A stretch of DNA of 64,000 bases, taken from NCBI GenBank assembly GCA_020747065.1, contig JAGMVK010000001.1, positions 1,798,001 to 1,862,000 on the forward strand. The letters run 5' to 3'. The position numbers and the translations under genes were made by a program. The notes under the pieces are model-generated. The model was given only the letters and a program-made list of their open reading frames with translations, searched no databases and was not told where the DNA came from. The stretch is from Cadophora sp. MPI-SDFR-AT-0126. Lineage: Eukaryota > Ascomycota > Leotiomycetes > Helotiales > Ploettnerulaceae. Shown piece by piece: positions 53,490-64,000 of the stretch (positions are counted from its first letter, which is position 1; every line of letters begins with the position of its first letter).

Positions 53490-54757
53490 AATGACTTCTG
53501 GGCTTCGAGTTGGCTGTGAGAGGCAGATATCGGGAATGATTAGATGATCCTACAACTTGGCAGAAGCTTGCAGCTGAGTCAAATGTTGAATATTTGCAGG
53601 ATATAAAGGTATAAAGAACTGTGCAGATACCTTCGAAAGCTTGAGAAGCTTATCTACAGGATGCAGCTGTCAGCGCTAAAACCATTCAACCCCACCTCTG
53701 ATACTGTGCTACTGTTGGAGGGAACCCAACGCACTTCAAGCGAACCCTTGACATACCCGATTCGTGTAATTTAGACCCCACTATTTCAATACGTCTTATA
53801 CCATAAGCTTGCAGCGCTCAAGGCAATACAAAGGTTTCTGTGAAGAAATTCTGAAGAGTCTCCAATGTTGATCACGTGTTCGTGGTCGTCCGAAGGGAAG
53901 TGCCTTTTGTGGACGATCATGCTGCATCATATCACTCAACTGAATCGACAGGAAGTTCTAAATCTATTGAACGTCTCCATTCTGACGTCGCAATACAATA
54001 TAAAGGAAGAATGACGGTTCTGCAAGTCTGCCGGCCAAACGACAGATCTTGGTCGTCAGTTAGACGGATTTGTTGACTTCTCCGAGGCATGATTTGTCGT
54101 CCACGGCACTTTGGAGGTATTAGGGAAATTTTTGATCGAGGTTCCCAAGGTTTTCTATGTTCTAGAGAACCTGACACTGGAATTATCACGGCCAAGTAGT
54201 GTTGCGAATACCGACTCAAGAAGCGAGCCATTGTTTACATGTTTTCTGGTGTGACAGTTGAGTCTTAGGAAAAGATGCTGCTCTCATTGATTTCATACCT
54301 AGCTCATATCTATAATTGGCCCCAAAGGTTTTAAAAAGCTGCAAAGCTCTTAGACTCGATGTGGGCGAACCACGTGATGGTGACAGTCCTTTCAAGTTTT
54401 GTTGCAAATCGCGATCCGGCCACGGTCCGGGTTGCCCGCCCAGAGTGGATTTAACACAATATGGGGAGACAACAAAGCTCAAGTATCACTTCGAATCATA
54501 TGACATCGTTGACTGATGCCGGACAGAAAACGTCAATACCACAAAAGTACAAAGGGTTCTTCAATCAGTGAAGCGAGAAATATACAGACCACGGGATGGT
54601 CCCCAAATTTGCGGTCAATTATTCTTTGACCTCAAGGATGAATTTGTCACCAGATGGAATAAACCGTGTGGACAATGACAGGGCCAGTCTTCTCGTATTG
54701 TTCGAGACAATTTCCCAACCGGTGCGGTCAGCTTCACCGACAAGAGAAGCAGAATAA
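53490..54757. other. 1.3 kb gap without a gene
   Basis: Dioxygenase promoter and PNGase A 3' flank; no gene is supported. Confidence 0.5.
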
Positions 54758-56749
54758 CTACAAATCCTCCCCCGCATCTACCAAATTGATTGTCTCGGGC
54801 ACGGAAATCTCTTTCTCGAAAGTCTCATCCAGGACTAGAACAGGCTCGTACCCATCCACAGCCGTCACATGTCTTCCATATGCATCTATTTCTCCACTGG
54901 TCAAAGGTCCAAGAAATGAGAACCATTGTTCCGTTGCTCCAATCGTTCCCTCCGCGGGGTCAATCCCTCCAGCAAACTGGTAGTATGTATTATTCCAAAA
55001 GTACAGACAGCTTCCGTTCTGTCTTGTTGCTGAGATTGCTGGCACTCCGAATGATTTCGGAGAGGTGAGATACGACAAGATGGAGACGACAGACGAAATT
55101 TTCGACCGATCAAGCTCTGCGACCAGGGTTGAGTTCACGGCTGTGGGATCGGCTGGAATAACATAGTCCTGTGCGAAGGATAGCGGGTATGAGAATGAGT
55201 TTGTGATTGCTGATGCATCATCATCTGAACCTGAAAAAGTCGAAAGTCCACTCGTGAGCTGGTAGAGTGTTTCATTATATCCTTTGGCCGTGAAGTTCTG
55301 GATATTGAGGTACCTCAAGTTTTGGGACCAAGTTAGTTGACGCGATCCAGTGGAAGTCGTGATAGTAGAAGTATGCGAGATGTTTCGTTCTGCCGCCAAT
55401 TCCACCCAGAGAGTAGTGTTCAGTCCAGACGTTGTCGTGATAATAGGTGTGAAGTTAAATTGTGGCTGTGGTGTCCATGATTGAATGTCCTGTCCAAAGC
55501 ACATTAGTTTAAATGGCATGAAATCCTCCCACTACTCGCGTAAGTCCACTTTTTTGGACACTTACACTTCCTATTGTCTGATTGCCAGCACTGTCAATCC
55601 ACAGGAAGATTGATCCAGAAACCCACCAATTGGATCCGACTGTCCCCAGAGTCGTCGCTGAATCGTAGCCTACAACCTTCAGCGAGAATGTATGCGGCTT
55701 TCCATCACAAAGCAGCCCTAGCCACGGACTGATGTCGATCTCAAAATTCGGCAGATCGTAAGCGTCAACTCCAACAATCGGCACCCATAAGCCAGGACTG
55801 ATACCTCCGGTGAATATAGTTGGAAAAGGCCAGATAGCACCAGTCAACTCGCCGTCGATGAGCAGCTGCACCTCGCGAAATGGACTGTAGCCATAGATTG
55901 CAGTGTTGTTGAAGGTCTTTTCGTACTCCGTCGGAACATTCGTGAACCAAAATTCCTCAGCACCATTTCCAGAAGCAATGATGCTGACAACAGCTCGCTC
56001 AACATTCCTGGGAAAAGCCACGGATACAGAGGCATCTCCATCGGGCAGCGAAATCACAGACGATTGGTTTGCTGGAGATCGCTTAGCTGAGATGGGCAAG
56101 ATGGTGTTCGCTGGCGTGAAAACTTCCTGATCGTCGTAATACAATGCAGTGACAGTAACCTTAAAGTTCCCAGTGAAGACATCGTTGTAAATGTTGTCCA
56201 ATTGCATGATGACCTTCTGGTCCGTCCGAAGGAGAGCATCAAAAGCGGTCACATCCTTCAAGAAGTTGTAGAAGATCCCAGTTCGGACGGGCATACCAGT
56301 CGTTGTTCGCCAAACTTCAACATCACCAAGGAATAGCAGACCAAGCCGATCATAATTGATGCCAGCAGAAGTTATGGACATGTTGAAGATTACCGTCGTG
56401 AAGTTGCACCCGGTAGGTGGGGAATACAGTCCTTGACTCCGTCAGTGCTCGAGTTTTTTGAGAGACAGGGCTACCTACCAACGTACGGCGAGCCATAGCT
56501 CGCCGTGAAATCGTGCTCCATGATCACTTGCTTACAGCTCGTGTCATCATAGCTCTTTCTCAGCGGAGCTTCCACCTGAAAGACTTCTAGCACTTCTGTG
56601 CTCCCATTCCCATTGACTCTTCTTTTCAGAACTTCCCCGGCTCCAAACGTATCACGCAGAAATCCGACAAAAACGAGAAATATGAACAGCATCATGAGAT
56701 ATTTTGTGGCCGAAAAATTCGGAAAATGAGGGCGCGATGAGGGGTTCAT
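54758..56749 (-). CDS. Peptide-N4-(N-acetyl-beta-glucosaminyl)asparagine amidase A-like protein
   Basis: Exons 56749-56479, 56431-55566 and 55489-54758 encode 622 residues of the PNGase A family, which removes N-glycans from glycopeptides by cleaving the GlcNAc-Asn bond. A short cytosolic N-terminus precedes a hydrophobic helix (YLMMLFIFLVFVGFL) that may be a signal anchor. Landmarks follow: QVIMEHDFTASYGSPYVG, CNFTTVIFNMSITSAGINYD, RLGLLFLGDVEVWRTTTG, DNIYNDVFTGNF, and SYPLSFAQDYVIP. Ten or more NxS/T sequons point to passage through the secretory pathway. The first intron ends in AAG; it is required to keep YVGLYSPPTGC in frame. The length is normal for fungal members. Acid PNGase activity is known for plant family members; fungal function is mostly untested. 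Confidence 0.92.
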
Positions 56750-58014
56750 CTTGGGCAATCGAAGAGGCTAAAATACTGCCCAGAAAGGCAGTATTGATGG
56801 TCCAATCATGGTGTAACGTTGTCCCTGGTACCTGATAAGATCCCCGGCACTTTGAGGTAACGATCTAGGTGGATTGCGGAAGGTGGGATACAGATGCAGT
56901 TGATGAGGGGCAAAATGCCTGGCGATGATCTCTTCTAATAAGACACTCTGCACGTGTCGACATTTCCAATTGGTACCATTCGGCTAGAGCTACTTATTTC
57001 AATGATTTGCGTAGTCTCAGCTAAAATTTTAATCTGTAGCTTACATTGCTCACGCTATTGAAGGTTTGCAAAGACTCAGCGGGAAAGAAGTCCGTATTCA
57101 TCACGTGATTATATTCACTGGGAAAAGACTATTTGGTCATTGCGTTTTGCACTAGGAATGTCCACGCAGGCTCAATTATGATTTTACCAAGGATCCATGA
57201 GTTTTTCTTGCTCTGCTTAGGCCATTTGTACTTTGAATGTATCATTTAAGAGCAATCGACTGTTCGAGGCAGGTCAAAGTACTCAGTGATATATGCAGGT
57301 GCATTCGATTTTGGGATTGTTCGAAATGTAACTTCTCAAACGTCTGTATAAGTGAGAGGAAGGGTATAGTTGTATGATAATGAGATCGTCTTGAACTAAA
57401 AACTGCTCTGTTGATAGAAGTTTCCTACAGGTATATATTACTGTCAAATTGCAAAGCAAGCATCTTAGACTCTAATCAAGAAGTTTTTAAACTCCACAGC
57501 TCTCAATGAGCCACAAACACGTCTATTTCAAGTGAATCTTGCTCTCGAACTCTGATAGATTCCCCTAGCCTCGTGGCTTGTGGCTCGAGGATGGTAATTA
57601 AGCGAGGACTAGTCCCAGTTTGTTGACGTGACGTGGATAAACAAAGCGCAGTCATACAAAGAACCTTAGATCTCCGTCTCGAGGATTCAGAGCATTAAAA
57701 TCTAAGCACTCGAGCAGCACTACTTCCAGTGCTCCCACCACCTAACGCTTTCGATTGAGGGCGTCCATCTCCAGATTATCGCAATCTGTGAATGAGAGTA
57801 TTACTCCGTAAGTTTGCTTTATATTCTACCACGAGGCGCGTTCCAATTCAAAGTTCGAATTGAGTTCAACTTTGAATTCAACTTCGAATTCGACTTCGAG
57901 TTCGAGCTTGACTTGGATTTCCAAATGTCTACCTTTCACTTCGTGAACGCGTAAATTCGAGGCAAAGACTGACCTGCGGCAGGCTGCTTGACTACAACAA
58001 CCTCAACAGGCAAG
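56750..58014. other. Divergent promoter region with TTCGAA-rich tract
   Basis: 1.27 kb between PNGase A and 2EXR genes. No gene is supported. The last 180 bases before the 2EXR start contain a low-complexity tract of TTCAA and TTCGA motifs. Confidence 0.5.
57841..57922. repeat. Degenerate (AAYTTCGAR) tract
   Basis: About ten imperfect copies of a six-base motif such as TTCGAA, TTCAAC or TTCGAG stand in a row just upstream of a 2EXR gene. Confidence 0.75.
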
Positions 58015-59053
58015 ATGAACTCTCGTTCGAGCCGCCGTGAGCTTTATGGCCGCCGACTCCCTTCCATCAGACTACCCGCTCTGCCCTCCAATGTCCCAGC
58101 CCCTCAATCAACCAGCACTGCTGTTCTTCTGGTCTCTGAAGATGGACAGGCACCAGCTGCAATCCAAGTCGGCGCTACCACCTTTACTTCGTTCCCCAGC
58201 ATGCCTTTGGAGCTGAGACTAAAAGTTTGGGGTTACACCTTCGAGGAGAGAGAGGCTGTTTGCTTGGAGCACAAAGTCTACAAGTCTGATGTCAATGATG
58301 ATTCCACTAAAGGTGAGTATTTCTTGCTTGCTATTCTCCAATTTATCCCTTAATTCTTGAGATTGTAACTACAAATACTAAGCAGACTTCGATAGCTTTC
58401 ATCCTCGAGAACAACAAGTATCTGCCAGCTGCACTATTTGTGAATCAAGAGAGTCGGGGCCACGCCGTCAGCAAGCATACGATCGTCTTCCGTAGCCAGA
58501 TTGCTGCTCCTGTCAAGTTCGACGGTCTCCGACCTATCTGTGCAAAGACATCGGACGTCTTCTGGGTTGAGTTTATCACCATCATGAACACCCATGAAGA
58601 GCTTTACGAATGGTTGTCCGCCCTCAAGACTCACAAACCAGGCTTCCTCGACAAGATCACTCGACTGGAAGTCCGCGGCACATTTACCCAAATGTTCTTC
58701 GTTGGTGTCTTGACCGGTAACATGAGAGAGTGCTTGCTTAATCCTGGTGCTGATCCCCTCCAAAAGATGATGCTCGGTTCGTTTCTACTCTTCCCGGCTT
58801 TGAAGGAGATTACCTTCACAGGAAAGAGAGGAGACATGGACTGGGTTACTGGACTTGGAAGACTTCAACTGGAGCAGCTCAAGGCTTGGATCGTCAAGTT
58901 CTTGGAGAAGTGTAAGAATATGTTCACGCTCAATGGCAAGGAGGTAAGTCAACTCTCCACCCAAATCCGCTCATTGGCTAATATGGATTGTGTCAGGCTC
59001 CAACCGTAACCTTCCGTCCTTTCAAGACCTTCCAACAGGTTATCGATGAATAA
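58015..59053 (+). CDS. 2EXR-domain protein
   Basis: Exons 58015-58312, 58396-58943 and 58997-59053 encode 300 residues. The 2EXR halves are FTSFPSMPLELRLKVWGYTF and, after intron 1, LPAALFVNQESRGHAVSKH. The rest follows the family pattern, with TSDVFWVEFITIMNTHEELY and LLFPALKEITFTGKRGD. The intron 1 acceptor GATAG at 58395 is chosen because the CAG just upstream leads to a stop. The frame is intact, unlike two other 2EXR copies nearby. No function is known for this family. Confidence 0.87.
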
Positions 59054-59947
59054 CTTCGTGAAGATCCTAGACTTGGCTCTGACTCATAATGTTGGTACTG
59101 CATGTGGCGTGATATTGAGAGGCTGTCGCGATGTCTTTTCAGCCCATTGCTTCGGCCACATTGGAGGGATTGATTTCTTATGCTGTCGATTGTCTATTCT
59201 TGCAGTTTCGTTGCATTCAAGCTCAGCAGCCATTGGAGGAGAGTCCGCATTTGGGGAGACGTGGTACAAAGGAAACGTGCTTCTTAGAGTCTAGACATGC
59301 TCGGGAGTCCAGAAATGAAACACATTTTTGACAAATCCCGCAATATCATGATCATCAACAACGTGTTGGTAGCTTCACTCTCACACATCTTCACAATATT
59401 CCTGCGAAGGTCACCTTAATAGTCGAAAGGTCAATCTATAATCATGTCAGAAATTTGAAGGAACAAGCAGATGAAGACAGCAAGGCAAGGTTTTTTCGGT
59501 CCCAGGTAACATGAGAAGCACTGCTAGCACCAAGTCAAACCTAATTTATCCCAAACGTGTAGGCGATCATGAAAAGGATGCATCCCAGAGCTTTCAGTAT
59601 GACAAACTTGTCCCTTCCTGCCTCAAACCACAACCGCGAACCACAGTATTGACCTGCTCCGCTGCCAAGCTCTCTGAATCAATGAAAAAGTTATTCTCTG
59701 CCCATAAGCCTCGAACCAAAAGCCAGATCGGGAATCACGCCAGGCTCGAGTCGCCACGTCTGGTGCATTGCCTCTCACGAACAGATATGGATGGCTCTCG
59801 AACAGATGGATGGCATCAACCTTGCCCTCCCTCTCTCCCCATTGACTGGAACTGGATCTCCTCGCCCTCACGAAATTTTTTTGTCTCTAGATGCGGTAAT
59901 AAGAAAATTTTCCCAAAGATGAAACCAGAAATAGCAGTAGACCGTTG
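59054..59947. other. Convergent gap between 2EXR copies
   Basis: 900 bases; short ORFs such as 59511-59975 have no domain. Nothing else is seen. Confidence 0.5.
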
Positions 59948-60473
59948 TTACCTCCAGGGACAGATCATGTCATGAGGCTGTGCCAGTTCAACAACATCGG
60001 ATTGTACCGCACATCCCTCAGGTCGAGGTGCTTGGAAGTACGACAGGCGTACCGAGTCAACCAAAGGATTGGACGCAGATGCGGGTCTACCACCAACTTG
60101 GTCCTGAAAAGAAAGAGTAGCATGGGAATCCCACTCATCGTAGTCCAACTCATGAGGAGCAAGGATGTGGTAGTGGCGCAGCGTCTCCTGACGTGACTCT
60201 CGATTGATGTACAACGTAATTGGGTAGGGACCTAACTCCAGTGGTTGACGGTGTCCCACAGCCTGACCAGGCTGGAGGTTGATAACGCGGTCATCGGGAA
60301 ATATCATTCTCCAGCACTTAAGTCGAATTTCGAGGGGGCAGTCGGCTCAGCAGATGGAATTCGCGGAGGGTTTGACTGTCGTCAATCTACACGAAGAACT
60401 CCTCGTCAGGGTCGGGGAGGTGGATTGTCATGATTTCGAGGGCCATTTGGGCATCGGTGATGGAGTCTGACAT
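59948..60473 (-). pseudogene. Broken 2EXR-domain gene
   Basis: The ATG at 60473 opens an acidic tail that stops at a TAG after about 28 codons. The 2EXR core then appears in pieces: EFHLLSRLPPR in one frame and, one base off, IRLKCWRMIFPDDRVINL, followed by LGPYPITLYINRESRQETLRHY to a stop at 59948. The family order FxxLxxLPxEIRxxIW ... NRESR is thus present but interrupted by at least one frameshift near 60325-60335 and by the upstream stop. An intron starting GTGTAG near 60388 might remove the stop but not the frameshift. The part after the 2EXR core is only about 60 residues, shorter than in the intact copies, so the 3' end is probably lost too. Confidence 0.65.
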
Positions 60474-61147
60474 GCTACGTCCTTCATTAGTCTCAATGCG
60501 TTGGGGGAAGGTCGAGATATTTTACCTTAACAGCCTTGCAATGCTAGATCCTTACGATACATTCGTGCTTGGGGCCGGGTGGTTGTTTCGAAGTTGACTG
60601 AAAGTCAGCAGGGAAGTTTTTGTGCAAGAGTTCGAGAAGAGGAGTATCAAGACCACAGAGGAAATTGAAAGTTTTGTGTCGTGATGGAGCTCTCGGGTTG
60701 ATACGGTTCGAGTCAAGTTGAATATGGAAGAAACCGCGATCAGGGTTCGACTGCTCGAGGAGCGATCGAGTTCGAAAGGAATGATTCGTGAAAATTACAA
60801 CTGTGGCTTTGACTTTTTAGATATTGCACTTGATGGCTGATGAGTGAATATCAACAATGCCATCAAGTGTAGGACCACTCAGTGAGCAGCGACTTCCTGA
60901 ACGATATCACCATTAATTCACCTCAGGCATACGGACAGTAATTGAAACGCATTCGGTCATCTGAAATTTCATTCATCATAGAGCTAAAGTTCGAAGCGTT
61001 TGAAACCTCAATCAAAGCTCGCAATTCTCAAAACGCCTCCGCTGCGGACGGAACAAAAGCGCTCTTCTCCAAGAAGGCGTCTGTCTAAAAGTATCTTCAA
61101 GAAGGGAAATGTAAATTCAAAGGAAAAGGAAAGACGAGAGCCGAAGT
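60474..61147. other. Gap without a gene
   Basis: 670 bases with several TCGAGTTCGAA-like strings resembling the tract upstream of the intact 2EXR gene at 58015. No gene is supported. Confidence 0.5.
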
Positions 61148-62472
61148 CTACTCAAACTCAATCGTAGCAAACATGGTCTGGTGACCATCGTACGTCCACC
61201 CCAGGAGAAGTGTCTGGAAAGTGGTTAGCGAGATTTGATCAAAATCTGTGGTCAGAAAAGCACATACCTTCCCGGTTGGATCAATGTCAGGGTACGCGTG
61301 TGTGCCGTAGTTGTATGTCACAGAGCAATGGACATCACTCTTGTTGTCATCGCAGCTGAAGGATTTGTAGGCATCGATGGGCTCGGTTGACCATGGCCCA
61401 ACGATCGATCCGGTGGTCGAATACATGAGTCTGAAGGAACTGTTTCCAACCATCTCATCATTGAAGACAGCTATCCATGTCCCGAGGTGTTCGTTCCAGA
61501 AGATGTCCTGTTGATGTTAGATAATACTCAACATCAGTAATGGTTGGTTGCATGTCACTTACCCCAGTGCCGACACCAAAGCCGTCTTGCTTGTACTGGA
61601 AAATATTGGCAGAAGTATCTTGGGCGGCAGGAGGGTTCTTGGCCCACTTCTTGCCATCCCAGAAGGTGTACTTGGTCTTGTCTGCGATCTGAGACTCGTC
61701 GACCCGAGCCACCTTGAGACCAAAAGCGCCGTCCGGTGCAGCGAAGAGAAAAATATCATTGGAGCCATCCCGGGCTCGTGCCAATCCAAATTGGCCATAG
61801 TTGGTCTGGTATTTATACCATAAAGCAACAGCTTCTCGAGTGACAACTGGACCAGTATCTCCCATTGTGATCTTGGCAAGTGTGGAGTAGAGAAAATTCT
61901 CAGCATAGGGCACGAAGGTGATGTCGAGGACGTCGGAGACTGTATATCCACAAGTGCCACCGCATGCAGAGACAATGTTTGTATTTGGCCAGATGGCATA
62001 TCGGTGATTTGGTTTGTTCTCTTCGCCAGTCTCACCATCGATAGGCGTCTTGCTCGTTGCGAATGGCCACATCTGTTTGACCCAAGTATCGTCAGTGACT
62101 CCGATGTCTGTGACATGCATGCCATCCTAGATTGAGTTCGATTAACACACGGCTCTCGTGTCAGCTTTCATGTCGACTTACCTCGCCAGCAATTGCTATC
62201 GAGTTGGAAGTAAATGGCAGGAAGCCGAATTTTGCGAGAGCATCGCTGTTGGATGTTGTGGTGTCCGCAAAGTTGATGATGTGCTTGCCATCTATCGTCC
62301 CCCCACCACCGCCATCTCTTCGTATGGTCCACGGAAAACTGGAAGTGATATTCTCCACTGGAGTCGAGCCCTTGATAACAGGAGCAGGCACAGTAGCACG
62401 ATAAGCGAGTGGACCGGCCACAGCAAGTTGTGCTAAAGTGAAAAGGTAGAATGTTTGCATCATGACAGCCAT
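61148..62472 (-). CDS. Secreted DUF4185-like beta-propeller protein
   Basis: Exons 62472-62182, 62126-61563, 61507-61268 and 61213-61148, all joined in phase 0, encode 386 residues. A signal peptide (TFYLFTLAQLAVAGPLA) precedes a domain with IRRDGGGGGTIDGKHIINFADTT written in parts as RRDGGGGGTIDGK and HIINFADTT, then NHRYAIWPNT, REAVALWYKYQ, DIFWNEHLGTWIAVFNDEM and LMYSTTGSIVGPWS. The pattern of short W/Y-rich strands and the FADT and YSxxxxGPW motifs fit DUF4185, a five-bladed propeller related to glycoside hydrolases of the GH43/GH117 type. An extracellular carbohydrate-active role is likely but unproven. Six or more Cys-containing segments suggest disulfides. Confidence 0.75.
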
Positions 62473-63441
62473 CTTGAATGTTCTTGATGAAGAGAAAAGA
62501 AGAAAAACATACGGCACACAACGCGATAAATGAATGAAGGTGTCTTACGACGAAAAGAAGGTGACCTGTGAGGCTGTAAGGAGAGGGTGGACTGAAGAGC
62601 GAGTGAAGCTGTCTTTAACTGCATGGCTCTAGATCACCTCGATGCGGACACCACCAAGTGCACCACTCAGCGCCATGTGCACACAACGCCGACCTACATA
62701 TCTAGCGTCGTCGAAACCTCGATGCCGTGATTGAAGGGAGACGGGATGGTAGGATATGACGAGACTTTTCTTCACTTCTTCACATGGCGCCGAGCTGGCG
62801 GGAGAGGCTGGCAAAAGTTAAAGGGGGACTTCCAGTGGTGGAGCTTATCTACACTTGCCAGCTGAGAGGAGTAAATAGCCTCAATTCCATGCCATTTTCA
62901 GTCAAGGAAGAATGTTTCCTTTCTTCCTGCCCGGACACTCTTAGACCTGGGGTATGTACCCGACCACAGAGCAAATGTTTCAACTTGGGGAAAAGGCTAG
63001 ACCAGATGGTACTCCTGATAACGAAGAGACTCTCGGCTGGATCTGGACCCTGGTCAAGAAGGTTGGTGGCTTGCAAGCGAAACGTGCTAGTAAAGGCTAT
63101 TTTTCGGGCCTCATGGTTTAGCGCTGAACTAAATGAGCGCGGATACTCCCCCTCGAATGAGAGCCATTAGGCTTACGGCTTCAATGTTTGGATGTTTCAA
63201 GCTCCCGAGTAGTTGATGATGAAGGGACGAACTAGTTGGGTAGTTGCAGTCATGACAGCGAATAGAGGTGAGCCTCGGTAGAGGAGCAAAAAAAAGGGGT
63301 TGATCACGTGAATGACCTCCTTTCAACGCATCGCACTACTTCGTGCCCAGGGGTTATCATGGCCTTGCATTTCCTTCCTATGGTCTCGAAAACCTTGAAT
63401 CGTGCTGGAAGCACGCACTGCCGTTTTTCAACAAAGATTCG
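62473..63441. other. Gap without a gene
   Basis: 970 bases between the DUF4185-like gene and the right-edge gene. No gene is supported. Confidence 0.5.
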
Positions 63442-64000
63442 TCATCCGTATGTGCTCTCCCACTCGAGCCTCAATCGACTTTGATCTCGGTTGCCATGCC
63501 GAACTTCTCTTAGTCCAAATTTCTTATTTCCTTCCTCCCCTCCATAGCTTTCATACATAACCATATTTCTTCCTCGCAGACTGCCACTCAGTTCTTTCTC
63601 CGTATATGCACATAGACTTCTGTCTCCGACCATCTTCGTCAATGACTCGCTGATGTCCATGATTGCCCGCCACGTGCCAAATCCTCTATCCTTTTGCAAG
63701 AGGTCGCTATGCACTGATGCATAGACGTATATGGCCCATGTACCAAGAGTCCATGCTCCGCTGATACATGAGTATATGAGCAGGAGCTCATAGGAGAATC
63801 CCTTACACGTTGTTAGTTTGACCTCAGCTGCTATGCCTTGCCTCTGAAGCCGAGGGCATTCTGTGGTTACCTTACCCAAGTATATATGTCTTTGGAGACG
63901 CATTCGTAATTGCCTTGGTGTCTCAAATAAGTCTGATTCCACTCCCCATATGCACCACCGTTGATCACAGGAGCTAATGGGAACCAGGCTTGACAGCTGG
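63442..64000 (-). CDS. Fungal membrane protein (5' end beyond right edge)
   Basis: Two exons are visible: 64000-63876 and 63801-63442, joined by a 74-nt intron with an AAG acceptor. The reading APVINGGAYGEW, then NYECVSKDIYTW joined to GFSYELLLIYSC, fits a widespread uncharacterised fungal family of multi-pass membrane proteins in which GGAYG and DIYTWGFS are conserved. One membrane helix follows (LLLIYSCISGAWTLGTWAIYV), then a soluble C-terminal part with ISESLTKMVGDRSLCAYTEKEL. Most of the protein lies outside the window. Function is unknown. The C-terminal stop at 63442 is taken as real because no good donor is seen before it. Confidence 0.75.
   Translation of the reverse strand, partial: QLSSLVPISSCDQRWCIWGVESDLFETPRQLRMRLQRHIYLGKVTTECPRLQRQGIAAEVKLTTCKGFSYELLLIYSCISGAWTLGTWAIYVYASVHSDLLQKDRGFGTWRAIMDISESLTKMVGDRSLCAYTEKELSGSLRGRNMVMYESYGGEEGNKKFGLREVRHGNRDQSRLRLEWESTYG

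Overview
The window is a piece of nuclear chromosome from a filamentous ascomycete (Pezizomycotina). The genes are split by 45-80 nt introns with GT-AG borders and CTAAC/CTGAC-like branch sites, and the families are typical of moulds: Zn2Cys6 regulators, RTA1-like membrane proteins, a P450, MFS transporter, NmrA-like reductase, PNGase A and many 2EXR proteins. The number of 2EXR genes and the RIP-like AT-rich island would suit Leotiomycetes (Helotiales), but this is inference. No rRNA, tRNA, CRISPR or plasmid-like feature was found.

Left part (1-13.7 kb): a Zn2Cys6 regulator cut by the left edge, a small basic nuclear-type protein, a 945-residue coiled-coil protein with one membrane segment, an intracellular GH13 alpha-amylase, and a badly decayed F-box-like gene. 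Middle-left (14-33 kb): a BSC6-like MFS transporter and a P450 in tandem, a 1.5 kb repeat zone with a 322-bp inverted-repeat element and an AT-rich island, then three RTA1-family paralogues interleaved with a 64-residue C2H2 zinc-finger gene and followed by a UPC2-like regulator; next an NmrA-like reductase and a TIM-barrel amidohydrolase.

Middle-right (33-52 kb): a cysteine-rich single-pass membrane protein, a J-domain protein, a Zn2Cys6 regulator whose zinc cluster is spread over four exons including 13-nt and 10-nt micro-exons, a membrane-anchored protein with a beta-rich lipid-transfer-like region, two 2EXR genes (one frameshifted) and a short CNNM/Mam3-type transporter. Right part (52-64 kb): a 2-oxoglutarate/Fe(II) oxygenase, a PNGase A-like amidase, another intact and another broken 2EXR gene, a secreted DUF4185-like protein, and a membrane-protein gene cut by the right edge.

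For most genes the exon joins were worked out by hand; all joins given for intact genes keep one open frame from ATG to stop. The most useful results are those hidden by splicing: the micro-exon zinc cluster, the tiny ZNF706-like gene, GC-AG introns (two in one gene), a shared 172-nt first exon in the three RTA1 genes, and single-base frameshifts in 2EXR copies.
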